Origin: Unio delphinus
Taxonomy: Eukaryota; Mollusca; Bivalvia; Unionida; Unionidae
DNA length: 64,000 nt
Direction of reading: 5' to 3'
Assembly (NCBI GenBank): GCA_029339505.1
Contig: JAQISU010000057.1
Location: forward strand, 9,020,001 to 9,084,000
Shown here in pieces: positions 37,707 through 50,935 of this stretch (its first letter is position 1; each line of letters opens with the position of its first letter). The translations under genes and the position numbers were made by a program. The notes under the pieces were generated by a model. The model saw nothing but the letters and a program-made list of their open reading frames with translations, ran no database searches and was not told where the DNA came from.

Positions 37707-38250
37707 GCTCATTGTTTGATGATTTGAAACCAAAAATTATAACGTTAACGACGTCGACGATTTCAATGAGTCTGAAACGAAACTTTCAAACAAGCACACC
37801 ATTGAACATACTCGCTATGTCAACCACACACGTGAGAGATGCAGTTATTGCAATAAAATGGTTCAGACAATGACCAGTAGTCTCTTGGGTCTATACAAAT
37901 GTAGCATAGAAAAAAATCAAACTGCGGCTAAGGGCTTTCGTGTAACTATCAGAAATAGATACACGATAGCCCTTACAAGTGTGTCCAAATACAAGATTAG
38001 AGAAAAAAATTATCCCGAAGGTTTTAGTAGCATCCGAGCCAGTAAGCCAAGACGACGAAAAAGTATTTCTCGATGGCAATATGGACTGTCATACAGCAGA
38101 TAAATTTTAATTTTTGGTTCAAAGTCGGGCTAGCTATAGAAGTCACACATTCAGATCAAAGCTAAGGTCCCTCTAGAAACTCGATACTTTAGAAAAGATA
38201 ACAACGAACAAATTTATTCGTCGAAGTATTGAAATAAAAGTTGAAGCCTA

Positions 38251-38325
38251 GGTGGCTCAATAATCAAAGCGTTGTAACTCGTGACCAGAAGAGTGTAGGG
38301 TCGATTCTCCACCATCGAATTAGCA
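38251..38325 (+). mobile_element. tRNA-like sequence (SINE head or pseudogene)
   Basis: ggtggctcaataatcaaagcg resembles an A box and D arm; gggtcgattctccacc resembles a B box and T arm about 40 bases later. Stems are imperfect and no terminator T-run follows closely. It is unrelated to SINE families A and B. Confidence 0.5.
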
Positions 38326-38496
38326 GGTTTGGCTACAATGGTGTGTCTTTTTGCAAGGTATTTTAATCTACTCACTTTGGCACGATATAATAATCTTCAA
38401 AATGTTTCTTTGCCGAAAAACTCCGAAAAGATTACAAATTTCACATGGATCTTATTAACGGCCAAAATTAATAATGTAAATCTACCTAATCTTCCA

Positions 38497-39391
<895 letters not shown>

Positions 39392-39484
39392 TTGAAATCT
39401 GTATCTGTATCATGACGATACGACTGGAAACCTATATATGTATCATGACGATACGACTGGAAACCTGTGTATGTATCATGACGT
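39392..39484. repeat. 33-bp tandem repeat, about 2.8 copies
   Basis: Units at 39392, 39425 and 39458 contain 'tgtatcatgacgatacgac'. Confidence 0.95.
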
Positions 39485-39591
39485 ATGATACCATTTCCGC
39501 CAGTTCTGATAGAGTAAACATATTTTTCAGAGGAAAGGATTAAACATCCGGGATGCCAAAGTAGAGCTAAGCAAGCATTTTATAATCCAGA

Positions 39592-39847
39592 GGTTCTGGA
39601 TTTGGGGGACTATTTTTGAACGAGGTTCTGGATTTGGGGGACTATTTTTTAACGAGGCTCGGGATTTGGGGGACTATTTTTGAACGAGGTTCGGGATTTG
39701 GGGGACTTTTATCACCGAGATTCGGGATTTGGTGGACTTTTATCAACGATGTTTGGAGTTTGGTGGGACTTTTATCAACGATGTTCGGGATTTGGCGGAC
39801 TTTTATCAACGAGGATCGGGATGTGGGGGAGTTTTTCAACGAAAGTC
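39592..39847. repeat. 32-33-bp minisatellite, about 8 copies
   Basis: Units of the type 'ggttcgggatttgggggact' then 'ttttatcaacga'. Two sub-types are segregated: the first four have 'atttttgaacga', the later ones 'tttatcaacga'. Confidence 0.95.
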
Positions 39848-41088
39848 TATATTCTGGTAGAGGTCCATAAAATACTTCGAGCGAGGATGACGGGAACAGG
39901 AAGTGATTATTAACAGCTGTGCTGTTCATTTGACATTGAAATGAAAATATCTTATTACCATACCTGTGAACATACCATAGTTCATGTCAGAACAGGAACC
40001 TTTGATGTTTCTGTCATTGGAAAGTTTTAATGTTCTTTACGTTTGAGTTAATGGTGTTTAGCATTAAGCTGACAGTAGCACGACATTGAGTAAGATGAAG
40101 TGAAAAAGTTTTACTAGCACATTCTCTGGCAGATGATTGCAATGTTGATATTGTTTTGCCTGACAGCCAGTTTTGTGCTCTGGTAGACGCGTTTGTTTAA
40201 GACGCTGTGATTGCATAGGAAACAACGATTGGAGGCACGGTTGAAGTAAGAGAATTTAACCGGTTTATTTTAATGTGGACTGTTTGCTGAATTGACTACT
40301 GCTCATATGTTTGCAACCGTGACCTTTCTTCTGATTTTATCTGAAAGACCAGATCTCAGATGTCATACCTGCAAATACGTTCTGACAGTAACTAAATTAT
40401 AAATATTCAGTGAAATCGTTAACCGTTGTTCTACATTCAAAGAAAGTGAAGAAACATACCCACCTTGGTTCCATTTTAATATACAATGTTCATCGAAAGC
40501 AGAACAACATACATATTCACTACTCAATATTTGTTTCAAGCAATCAAAAATTTATTTAAATTTTTATCAACGTCACTTTGGGTTCTTCTTGTCCAACGGA
40601 GATATTTTAACTTATTATGCACACACACAAAAAAAGAGAAACGTTGAGTCTGGTTTATTAATTTTGTATCCCAAATTACCCATTTTAATTTACAAGCATG
40701 GATATGTCAAAGTACAAGTTTATATATACAGGCTATGTACGCAAAGATCTTCAAATTCTTGTACTTGTTGATGCCACGAATTGTCGTCAACATACAATTA
40801 AAATTTATCTTTATAAATTAAAACTCAGTTTGAATACCGACAGCAAGTAATTGTTGATCACGTATTGTCCAATATTACAACTTTACATGGTGCTAAAGCA
40901 AAATAGCCCAAAACAGTATACTTTGCAATTTCAGTTTTAAGAAAGTTTCGAGGCAAAATTTATCCTTAAACATATTGTCTTATTAAAGTGATGACATGGC
41001 AACCAGTGATGTACTGCTAAGTTATTTCCATAGAAACCATTCTATTTTATTTATGTTATGGACAGTAATATTTTCCTATTAAATCCTA

Positions 41089-41094
<6 letters not shown>
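39848..41094. other. Unannotated AT-rich stretch
   Basis: No motif or repeat recognised. Confidence 0.45.
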
Positions 41095-41397
<303 letters not shown>

Positions 41398-41719
41398 TGC
41401 TCATGTGTGGTGACCGTAAATACTGAGAAGCAGAACATGTCAGATAAGGAAGCAGATAATGTCAGGAAAGTAAGCAGAAAAACGGTAAGATAAGGTTGAT
41501 GGGAATTTCAACTTGGTATCAATGTCACAATGGACTAAGTGACACCTGAGTCTTGCTTACTTTTGAAGGCAGGTGAAAAATTAGTCCGTACTCTCTGCAA
41601 GCCGTAAAACCACCAGTCGACCAGGACATTATAAGCGGAGATAAAACAGTCTAACCATGATGTAAGTAAATATACACAATCGATGATCATGTCACTGAAG
41701 TCTGGAGGATTGAAGGCAG

Positions 41720-41775
<56 letters not shown>
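41720..41775. repeat. Compound (TA)n-(CA)n microsatellite
   Basis: TA to about 41763 followed by CA. Confidence 0.97.
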
Positions 41776-41776
<1 letters not shown>

Positions 41777-43129
41777 TTTATATGCGGCGTCAATTTATGA
41801 TTGAACTTTGAAGAAATTGAATGTATTCAAACCCGATGTAAAGAAGGTTGAGAATTTGGTAAAATTTAGGTAAAACAATTAGTGGAAATCATAAAACAAG
41901 GACGTTCTGGAATTATCGTATACATTCTCGTTATGAAATGTAAATAATAGTCTTTTAAAAATAAAAAAAAACAGTAACAGACAGACAAAAATATATTTTA
42001 TTAAATCGTGTTTAAATTCTCACTGGTTATTTTCTTGCAAACGGAAGATGTTTCACAGGCGTTCCGCAAAGAGATATATTGATGCCCGAAACTTGTTCAT
42101 AATTTGTTATTAATCCGTTCTCCTTTACTGTTAACAAGTCTTTATGTTGCACCCTCATAGACTGGTTACATAAAGAAGCATTTATTCTTACATGGTTGTA
42201 TGAAAAGAATGGTGCAACCTGGATTGGTTCAGTCATAATGAGCTTAATTTAGAAACAAGATTATAGCCGAAGTATATAGGGGAACAAGTACATCTACCAG
42301 TCTATTAGCCTCAATCTAGATACTACTACTACTACATCATTTTAATTGGATCTAGTTGAAGACCCCACACTGCTTGATCAGTTTAGAGACCTACATTCTT
42401 AGTCACTAAATTACGGGGTCGCAAGGTTCGTATGTGAGCACCTGCCCACCAATGCAAAAGAAAGGACCTAATAATTAACGGGAGGACAATGTGGAACTAT
42501 AGCATGCCTGTCAAAGACAAGAATTATCATTTGCTCCCTATTGAGGGTTTATCAAACAGCCATTCGCTGCTATACGATCAAAGCGTGATCTTCGGTAATT
42601 TTCAATTTAATACAAATCGTAAATTTAAGCCTTGAATAGATTACAAGTTATTTATTCACTCAGATATGGAAATTTTGAGATTGCACGACTTGGGCAGATC
42701 TACATGCAAGTACATGTTACCGTATCGCATAATATAAATAATTCCGACTTTGCGTAAGATTTAAGTTTGCATTAATTCACGAGAATCCTAAAACGATGCT
42801 TCAAATATCTTGTAAATTTTTTAAAATGAAAGACGTCTTGTTTCGGTAACACCTGCCTTGGATTTCTGATGGTCGTAGGACCATACAAAACTATGTAAAA
42901 CAGTCATTGAAAAGAATAATGGGATTTGTTTAAAACTATTCTCTAATCCCATACCGTGCCAGATGTAACGCTGCCAACCATAACAACATCGCTTATTGAT
43001 CATAACTAATTTTTTTTTGGAGGATGGGGGGCGGGGTCAATAAACCAAATCCACAATTCTTTATCACATAGTTGGTACACTGAACATAGTATTATCCCTG
43101 TAATATTTTAATGTCAACACATCTAAATA
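41776..43129. other. Unannotated stretch
   Basis: Contains a short 'actactact' run near 42320 and a T/G-rich patch near 43008-43035. No coding motif recognised. Confidence 0.4.
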
Positions 43130-43671
43130 TCATAAATTGATTGGTTAAAATAAGCCCATACAGTTCTTGCGCAGTGTTTTCATTAACGATCAGCTGTGAC
43201 AGTGGCAATGCTCCTTTCCATGATTTCTTGACCCTTTTTGTCTTTCAACTTATGCTATCAACACTATAACGGTCATTTTTTCAAATCGGTAGCTCAATGA
43301 CCATTGTAGAACAAAAACTATCTTCTATCAGAAAAACGCACAGTAGTTGTTGCGTAGTTGAAATATGGCCCAATTTACCCTACGTAGAATTCTCCGAATG
43401 CCAGATTAATCGTAGAAAATGAATGCATTGCTGCTATCACGCACTATGGATGTTGTACCCTATCATCAGAAAAATGTTATTTAAACGTTAGCTTGTATGA
43501 TTATATAAACTCAACTCTCTTATAAACGAAAATGCAAAGAGATAGTTAACCAATCATATCATTCCACCCAATGCAAATATCCGTCCATAAAACCCCATTA
43601 AATCTCAAACCAGTGTGCTCAGCAACAGCTCTGGTCTAGATATGATACAATTTATGCATCCAGTAAACATA

Positions 43672-43893
43672 CAGCACTACAACAGTCTTGCCAGGCAGCG
43701 TCCAGGGTAGCAGACTGAGAGGTAGACAGTAAAAAATGGACTGACAACATCACAAAATGGACCAGGAAACGTACTGCGGAGACACAGGCATTGACACATG
43801 ATTGAGACAAGCGGAGGGAATTGGTCAGATGTTCTGCAGCACAGTGCATCGATAACCACACTAGGTCAAGAGAATGATGATGATGATGAAACA
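43672..43893 (+). mobile_element. 5'-truncated non-LTR retrotransposon 3' end with (GAT)n tail
   Basis: Starting near 'acaacagtcttgcc', the plus strand carries the last 60 or so codons of an RTE/CR1-like reverse transcriptase, frameshifted: equivalents of VQGSRLRGRQ, W-DNI-KWT, AETQALTHD. It then reads ggtcagatgttctgc and ctaggtcaagaga and ends in (GAT)n at about 43879-43891. The same 3' end lies on the minus strand at 47596-49080. Dead on arrival by 5' truncation. Confidence 0.85.
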
Positions 43894-44019
43894 TACTGCC
43901 AAATGAATATCCAACAACTAGAATGTCACTTGAATGGCCATCGTTGGATAGACTCATTCTATGCTGATAACATTGTATGCAGTCTGAAGAAATTCCATGT
44001 ACATGTATATGTAGAGTCA

Positions 44020-44183
44020 CCGGGCCGTCATTTCAATATTTCGGGGATGGGGTGGGGAGGGGGATGGCAAAACATGACGAGCTTGTTAATTTTCGCTTAT
44101 AGACTACACCAATTTTACAGCACATACAAATTCAGGTGGGGGTGGTGAGGCACGACCCCCTCCCCACTTTAATAACGTCCCTG
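44020..44183. mobile_element. Probable hAT-type miniature element 3
   Basis: Left end ccgggccgtcatttcaa and right end (reverse complement cagggacgttattaaa) form an imperfect TIR, followed by inward ggtgggga-type similarity. Flanks tagagtca (44012-44019) and gcgagtca (44184-44191) agree at 6 of 8 bases, as for a decayed 8-bp duplication. It interrupts family D copy A. Confidence 0.65.
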
Positions 44184-44704
44184 GCGAGTCACCTACTACA
44201 GCTGACATGACCCGAATAAACTATGTGAGATCACACATGAATTTTCATCTGAGATCCAGTGTTGAAAAATTACGCTATTTCAAATGTTCAATTTATTTGG
44301 AAGGACGGTTGTTGGGGGGGGGGTGTGTTGGGTGTTGGTAATTATAATGTGTACGCAATCTACTTTTAAATGTTGCCTGTTATAAAACTGAACATCATTA
44401 ATTCAAGTAGCAAATGGGATTATCTTGACGCGCAAAAATTGAAAGCTACAACGCCTGAGATAGAATACACAAAATGGTTCTCTCTAACCATTAAAATAGA
44501 AACTATGTGATAAACATAGTCTCAAATGTGTAATGGTTTAATATTGCAATTACGAAACTTTAGGAATAATCTCCCGCTTTTGCAAGCTAAGCTAGAAATT
44601 ATTTAATTCGTTTCGCAAATTCAGCATTAAAGCATTGCCGATTTGACATCCTATATTTATCACGTTGTTTGTACACTTTATACATATGGTGTATGTTATT
44701 TAAT

Positions 44705-45790
44705 ATTACTGATATGCGGACATGTTGATGTATCACTGTATGAAAATCTGTTTTGACCAAATAAGCCGATTCAGTTCTTGTGCAGTATTTTCTTTACTGA
44801 TTGTCCGCGACCTTGGAAAATTTCCTTACCTTTCCTTCTGGAACGTTTTCCTTTTATTATTACTGTCGATATTTTGGCAGCCATCTTTAAAATCGAAAGA
44901 TCAAATGGATACGGAAGGATCGGTTACTTTTATCAGAATATAGCCTGTTTGACCCACATTGGCTCGTTATAAATACAATTAAGAAGTATATGTCAATGGA
45001 CAGAGGTTGTGGTGTGACAAGAATGGTTTACAAATTAACCTACTGGAGTAAATAAACTAACCATTGTTTCGAAATGAATATCGACAAATGCCAGTCTCCA
45101 AACTGATAGAAAGTTATCCAACCAAAACATTGTTCCAAAACAAATAATGTATATATCCGGTCATAAATACGGCAATTATATGCTATACTTCTATACTATA
45201 ATCAGCAACATTTGCAGTCTTGATTTAGTACAATTCCTGCATTCAGTAATCACACTTTCGCATTTTCAACAACTGAAATGTTACTTTTTATCTGTCGTAT
45301 ACTGCAACGATATTAGATGTAATGACACCATCTAGGTGGAAACAAAATATTAAATATTCTTATCGAAATCGATGTTTATACCCGGTAGCTCGCTAATATA
45401 ACCTAACCCGATTCCAATATGCATGACATCAAGCAGGAGTTTCTGTCGGAGATTCCGTTTTGAAAAATCATGTTCTTGCCTGTGACAAAATGTTCTATTG
45501 ACATGAAAGGACGGTTGTTCTTTAAATTATCAATTATAAAAATAAAATCCTTTTTGAAACGTTACATGTTATAGAACATCTCGTTATTCATACAACTAGT
45601 GTCGGTGGCTATTTTTTTTTTACCCGCAACATCTGAAAGGTGTATAGTCCTAGCAAGAATAAAGAGAATCATTTATTCTTCTTTATCTTTTAACTGTTTC
45701 CATTAAAAAAATTACGATACACAGAATCTAATCTGGGTATTGATTTGATATTAAATTTATGAAATTCACTGACTATTTGCAGTCGAACAA
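44705..45790 (+). repeat. Long dispersed repeat, family D, copy B
   Basis: Follows copy A after about 65 bases, in the same orientation. Landmarks: 'accaaataagccgattcag', 'ttgtgcagtattttcttta', 'tactgtcgatattttgg', 'tatatccggtcataaata', 'atcagcaacatttgcag', 'aaaggacggttgtt', 'tatagaacat', and 'atctaatctgggtattgat'. It keeps two overlapping open frames of 64-73 residues (44722-44972) that are not conserved as protein in copy C. Confidence 0.75.
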
Positions 45791-46397
45791 GTCCAGGAAG
45801 TGAAGTCGTGAAAATAAGTAAAATTTCAGTGACTTACAGTACAAATCTATTTTGAAAGAAATTATTGATTAAGCTGCAAATAAGTTTTGGATCTTAATTT
45901 TTAAAATTTTCTCACATTTGTACAAAACAGGAAGTCCTTGGATTATTTTCACATAGGTGTGAATTTCTTTGTATGTTTAAATACGGAAAGTAGAAATAGG
46001 ACAACATAAATAAGGAAAACTTTTTAAACATGTTTTACACAATGTCTTTTTCTTCAGAAAGCAAAGCTAATATTTTTATTCAGCATTGTTTTTTTATTAC
46101 CTTTTCATACGAATTACAAAGAATGAATTAGTTTCCATACTAATTCACAAAAAATATTGATTTTTTTAAAAAAGAATTTTCATTTTTTTCAGAATTAAAA
46201 AGAAATAATAGGTTCTTATGACATGTTATATGACAAGTGCAAAGCAGATATGAATTATTAGAAGCTTCTAAATGATTAAAACTAAACGATGAATCCGCTA
46301 CTTGGAAACGTTGAAAGTAATGTCGATAAGAAATTGTGACCTGAAATAGACCGCTTTAGAGACCGAGCATTCACTCTCACATATCCACTTTGGTTTA
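45791..46397. other. Unannotated AT-rich stretch
   Basis: No motif or repeat recognised. Confidence 0.45.
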
Positions 46398-46556
46398 GCC
46401 GAGACTCCAAATGATGCGGACAGAGGTTTTATGCATGAATGATCTGAATAAGCAAGACTCCAACTGACGCAGATAGATGTGAGATGCATGAATGATCTGA
46501 ACATGCAAGACTCCAACTAACGCGGACAGATGTGAGATGCATGAATGCTCAGAATA
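46398..46556. repeat. 53-bp tandem repeat, three copies
   Basis: Units at about 46398, 46451 and 46504 carry 'gactccaactgacgc', 'gatgcatgaatgatctga'. The first unit is the most diverged. Confidence 0.95.
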
Positions 46557-47595
46557 AGCAAGCGCCTTTGACAACTAGACCTTTTGGAGCGTGGACATTG
46601 AAAAAACAACTACATGTAGTTGACAAGTGGAATGGACTGGTCTGTAAAAGTAGCAAGATATAAGGAAGGAGGGTCTCGGATTTTTTTAACATTAATTTCT
46701 GGCTCTTAATAGCTTTCTACAAATATGTTGGTCTGATTTTTAGAAAAGAAAAGAACATATTATATCCATTATTGTTATAAATAACAAAACTTCACCCTAC
46801 CCCAGTAAATTAAATGGCTGATCCCTAGTGACTTACTTTGCTGAAAGGGTAATGATCGATGCAAGAGTGAAAGGGGCAAGAAACAGAGGTTTGGTTATAT
46901 AATGCACTAACATAGCGAGAAACAAGCAGGAGATTCGGATTTGCTTATTTTAAAACCCGAAAGAATTTAAAACTGCCCGACATTTATATGTGATACCCAT
47001 CAACATTTGATATTAGAATAGAAGATGCCTTTTTATGTCTAAGCATGAGGAAAATTTTAATTTAACATTGGTTATGAGGGTTTCCATGTCCTGACTAACG
47101 CCTTGTCGTTACTCATCTGTTTAAGTCATACTTTTAGGGTGGTACTACAAAAAGTTTCTAAGTTATGACGTTTGGAGAAGTCCACGGGAGTAGGAAGAGA
47201 CCCAAGGGCCAATGCTGTTTACATAACTGACGTGGTCTTTTCATGCTGAGAATGTGTATATGTGATTAATGTGGTGTGAATTTCAATAGTTTCCAAACTA
47301 TGACACAGGGGATCAGCGCAAGAGAGCAGCATACTGGGGCTGAACGCATTATGGCAAGGGCAGGCACATACATAGGACTCGGAATCATTATCGCTTAAAC
47401 GAAAAGGTGAATATCTTTCGATATAAAATCCCAAAGATAAATTCAAAGATGCGTCATATAAAATGTGCATTGCATTATATCAAATTATTTAGCAATTGGG
47501 GGACGGGACCTTTGGCAACGCCAATTCGTCGCCTCAGTCAGACGGGATTCACTTGGATAAAGAAAAGCAATCCCACTCCCTACGTATTAAGTGTA
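46557..47595. other. Unannotated stretch
   Basis: No mobile-element or coding motif recognised; the 83-residue minus frame at 47219-47470 has no family signature. Confidence 0.4.
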
Positions 47596-49080
47596 GTCGT
47601 CATCATCATCAGTCTCTTGACCTAGTGTGGTCGTTGAGGCACTGTGGTGCTGGACATCTGACCAGTTCCAACCATTTGTCTCAATCATGTGCCAATGCCT
47701 GTGTCTCCGCAAAACTTTTCCTGGTCCATTCTGTGATGTTGTCACTCCACTTTTTTCTCTGTATACCTCTCCTTCTGCCACCTTGGACACTGACCTTCAG
47801 TACTGTTGTGGATAGACTGTTGACCCCTTGTGACATGGCCATACCATTTCAGCCTTCTCTTTTTGACAGTGGTGAGGAGGTCTTCATAATGAACTACTTA
47901 ATACTTAATGCCTGATAGTGTTATGCAATTCTTCGTTTGTGATGTGGTCCCTGTAAGAGATGCCAAAGATGATTCTGTAGCATCTCATTTCAAGTGCCTG
48001 TATTCTTCTTAGCTTTCACAAAGCTATCGTTGTTTCGGCTGCTCGTGACAAAATTTCTGCTCTTGATCCCTCTTCGGTGATTATGGAATCAAGATATTTG
48101 AATTGGCTCACTGTTTCCAGTTCCTTTCCTCTGACTTTAATCTTGGTTGAGATTTGTTTGCCACTAGTTGTCATCAGCTTTGTCTTCTTGGCGCTTATAT
48201 CCATGTCAAATCTGGAAGATGTTTCATCTAGGTTCTTCACTAAGGTGGCAAGCTCATCTTCACTGCCTGCCAGCCAATCAATGTCTTCTGAGAAGCGTAA
48301 GTTGGTGATGTTACGCCCTCCAATGCTGACTGACCCACAGTAATTTTCCAGGGCTTCGCTCATGATACGCTCTAATTAGATGTTAAAAGGCGTGGGTGAC
48401 AGGAGACAGCCTTGCTGTACTCCAACTGCTATCTTGAACCAGTCCCCTACAGAACCTTGAGCAGTTACTGCACTGGTAGTCTTGGCGTACAGATGCTTGA
48501 TGGTATTGGTCAACTTTTGATCCATGTTGTACTTCTTCATTGTGGCCCACAATGCATCATGCCACACTCTGTCAAAAGCCTTTTGAAATATATGAACACG
48601 TGATGTCTTGTTGATGTGGTGAGTACGTTTCACACATAACCCTATGATGGAATGTTTGCTCTGTTGTGTTTCTTCCACTCCGGAACCCTGCGTGTTCTTC
48701 AGCGATTATTTTCTTCTGCTTGTGGGTTTAGTTTATTCAAGATGATCTTCGGCATCACCTTACTAGCATGGCTGATCAAATTGATAGTTCTGTAATTTTG
48801 GCACAGCTGGAGATTACCTTTTTGGGCGAGTGTTATAATCAGTGACTGGGTCCACTGTGTTGGCCATTCGCCTGTCTGCCAGATCTTGTTGAAAATTTTT
48901 GTTATTAGCTCTATCACTGACTCCCCACCATTCTTGATAAGTTCAGCTGCTGTGTTGTCCACTTTAAGTGTAGTAAAGGTTATGAAAGTTTTACATGTAT
49001 TTTTAAAACTAATAGCTTGGGCCAAATACTTGAGCATTAAGGTGACACGGACGACGTCTACTATAAAAGCATCCATATTG
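47596..49080 (-). mobile_element. RTE/CR1-like non-LTR retrotransposon relic (RT and C-terminus)
   Basis: Read on the minus strand it is a near-continuous but frameshifted reverse transcriptase. It runs AAELIKNGGESV (about 48950) and IWQTGEWPTQWTQSLIITL, then QNYRTINLISHASKV. KAFDRVWHDALW (about 48575) is the first catalytic box region, followed by VGVQQGCLLSPTPFNI (about 48380). LRFSEDIDWLAG (about 48285) replaces the usual FADDI box, with the first catalytic Asp changed to Glu. SAKKTKLM and FKYLDSII follow. C-terminal parts continue in other frames to the 3' end: EMRCYRIIFGISYRDHITNEE, KRRLKWYGHVT-like residues, and DNITEWTRKSFAETQALAHD-like residues. It ends in (TCA)n at 47596-47608, that is GAT repeats on its own strand. 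The endonuclease is missing; a (CT)n microsatellite lies just beyond its 5' break. Confidence 0.87.
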
Positions 49081-49118
49081 TCGTGTCTTCAGATTTTCTC
49101 CACAACTCCACACACCCA

Positions 49119-49219
<101 letters not shown>

Positions 49220-49269
49220 AAAACGAACAAACCAACAACATAAAAACTAGAGACAGAACAAATGAATCC

Positions 49270-49690
49270 ACCTCCCTTTAAAGTCGGTAGTCGAGACATA
49301 AATCATAAATTACCTCTCTAATGTTTGGGACTTAAATGCTTTGACTTCTCTTGGAGTTGATAGTTGAGACATAAATCACTTGACCTCCCTTTTTGTAAAT
49401 AATTGAGACAGAAATCGTTTCACCTCTCGTATGGTAGCTATTTTGAGAAAGAAATAAGTTGGCCTCTTGTGCCTGTCAATCGAGACAGATATCTACCTCT
49501 CTTACGGATGATTGTCGAGGTAGAACTTATCTAACTTCTCTCATGGTAGATAGCCGAGATATAATTCATTTGACATCTGTTATGGTAGATAATTGAGAAA
49601 AAGTTCATTTTTCCTCTCTTACGGTAGATATGTAAGAAAGGAATCATTTGGCTTTTCTTATGGTTGCTAGTTGAGACATTGTTAAGCAGC
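49270..49690. repeat. Degenerate minisatellite, about 40-bp unit, about 10 copies
   Basis: Variants of 'acctctcttatggtagat' followed by 'gttgagacataaatcatttg'. It ends about 230 bases before the next minisatellite. Confidence 0.85.
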
Positions 49691-49919
49691 TACCAATTTA
49701 TTCGCATCTGCCCAGAAGAAGCGAAAACGATCAGAGGTGGGCATGTAATCTGTGTCAAAGCATAGGATTTAAAGGAAATTAAATAAAAGAAGAAATATAA
49801 ACGGTCTTGTTGAAAGATGACATTGGAGCACTTATCTGAACATGAATAGGTTGATAGAGTCAAGTGGCCGATCGATATTCAAGTAGGACTTACTGCTATA
49901 GCTCTAAAATATTTTGGAC

Positions 49920-50910
49920 AGATGATTAGTGATAATAGGAGAACAGTGTGTATGCAACTATTCACTGGGAGATCAATGTCTATACAACTATTCAGTAGGA
50001 GATCCATGTCAATGTAAGTACTCACTAGGAGATCCATGTCTATACAAGTATTCACTAGGAGATCAATGTCTCTGCCAGTATTCACTAGGAGATCAATGTC
50101 TCTGCCAGTATTCACTAGGAGATCAATGTCTAAACAAGTATTCACTTGGAGATCAATGTCTATGTAAGTACTCACCAGGAGATAAATGACTATATAGGTA
50201 AGCGTTAGGAGATCTATGACTATACAAGTACTCACTAGGATATCAATGTGTATATATGTACTCACTAGGAGATCAATGTCTATATAAGTACTGACTAAGA
50301 GATCAATGATAATATAAGTACTCACTAGGAGATCAATACTATATAAGCACTCACTAGGAGATCAGTGTCTATAAGTACTCACTAAGAAATCAACGACTAT
50401 ATAAGTACTCATGGGAGATAAATGTATATAAAAGTAATCACTAGGAAATAGATGACTATATAAGTAATCAATCGGAGATAAGTTACTATATAAGTACTCA
50501 CTAGGGGATCAGTTTCTAAATAAGTAGTCACTAAGATATATTGTTGTTTATCGCATTTTCCAGCACATGATAGGCTATACATAGCGGCCAGTATTAATGG
50601 TGAAGGAAGAACCACCGACCCATGAGAAGTTACTCGTAAGCTTTCTCACATACCCACATTTGCCGAATCTGAGACTCGAACCCACGCAGAAAGAGTTGAA
50701 ATTGTTGTGATCAGTAACCAATAGTGATCAATGTCTATATACGTACTCACTAGGAGATAAATTACAATATAAGTGCTCACTATATCAGTGTCTATATAAT
50801 ATAAATACTCACTAGATCAGTGTCTATATAATATAAGTACTCATTAGATCAGTGCCAATATAAGTATTCACAAGGAGATAAATTACTATATAATAACTCA
50901 GAAGGAGATC
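49920..50910. repeat. 30-bp minisatellite, roughly 25 copies, SINE-interrupted
   Basis: The unit is gatcaatgtctatacaagta then ctcactagga. It is most regular at 49964-50170 and decays towards 50910, where units shorten. Both strands show 10-residue read-through repeats because 30 is a multiple of three. A SINE at 50538-50718 splits the array. Confidence 0.96.
50538..50718 (-). mobile_element. SINE family A, copy 3 (5' truncated) inside a minisatellite
   Basis: On the minus strand it runs from the 'gttactgatcac' part of the tRNA-like head, through B box gggttcgagtc, the family body (agcttacgagtaac, ccaccattaatactgg, gtgctgga) to 'caacaata'. The A box is missing. Family A full copies are at 5678 and 53151. 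Confidence 0.92.
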
Positions 50911-50935
50911 GTTGTATATATATATATATATACAC

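Larger units (their letters stand above)
43130..44640 (+). repeat. Long dispersed repeat, family D, copy A (interrupted)
   Basis: Aligns by eye with copies at 44705-45790 and 57785-58990. Shared landmarks: 'cttgcgcagt' (43164), 'ggtcattttttcaaatcgg' (43270), 'gttgaaatatggcc' (43356), 'tccgtccataaa' (43580), 'ctcagcaaca' (43618), 'aaggacggttgtt' (44303), and 'tgtgataaacatagtct' (44507). It is interrupted by a non-LTR 3' end at 43672-43893 and a miniature element at 44020-44183. No coding sequence is recognised and the class is unknown. Confidence 0.75.

Noticed and set aside
44722..44972. Two overlapping hydrophobic frames in family D copy B, and the related frame at 57781-58068
   Set aside because: The nucleotide sequence is shared between copies but the reading frames shift relative to each other, so there is no sign of protein-level conservation.
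48077..48603. Plus-strand open frames of 63-88 residues
   Set aside because: They are antisense shadows of the minus-strand reverse transcriptase relic.
49879..50325. 148-residue minus-strand repeat protein
   Set aside because: It is the 30-bp minisatellite read in a frame-preserving register; the array continues as non-coding on both sides.
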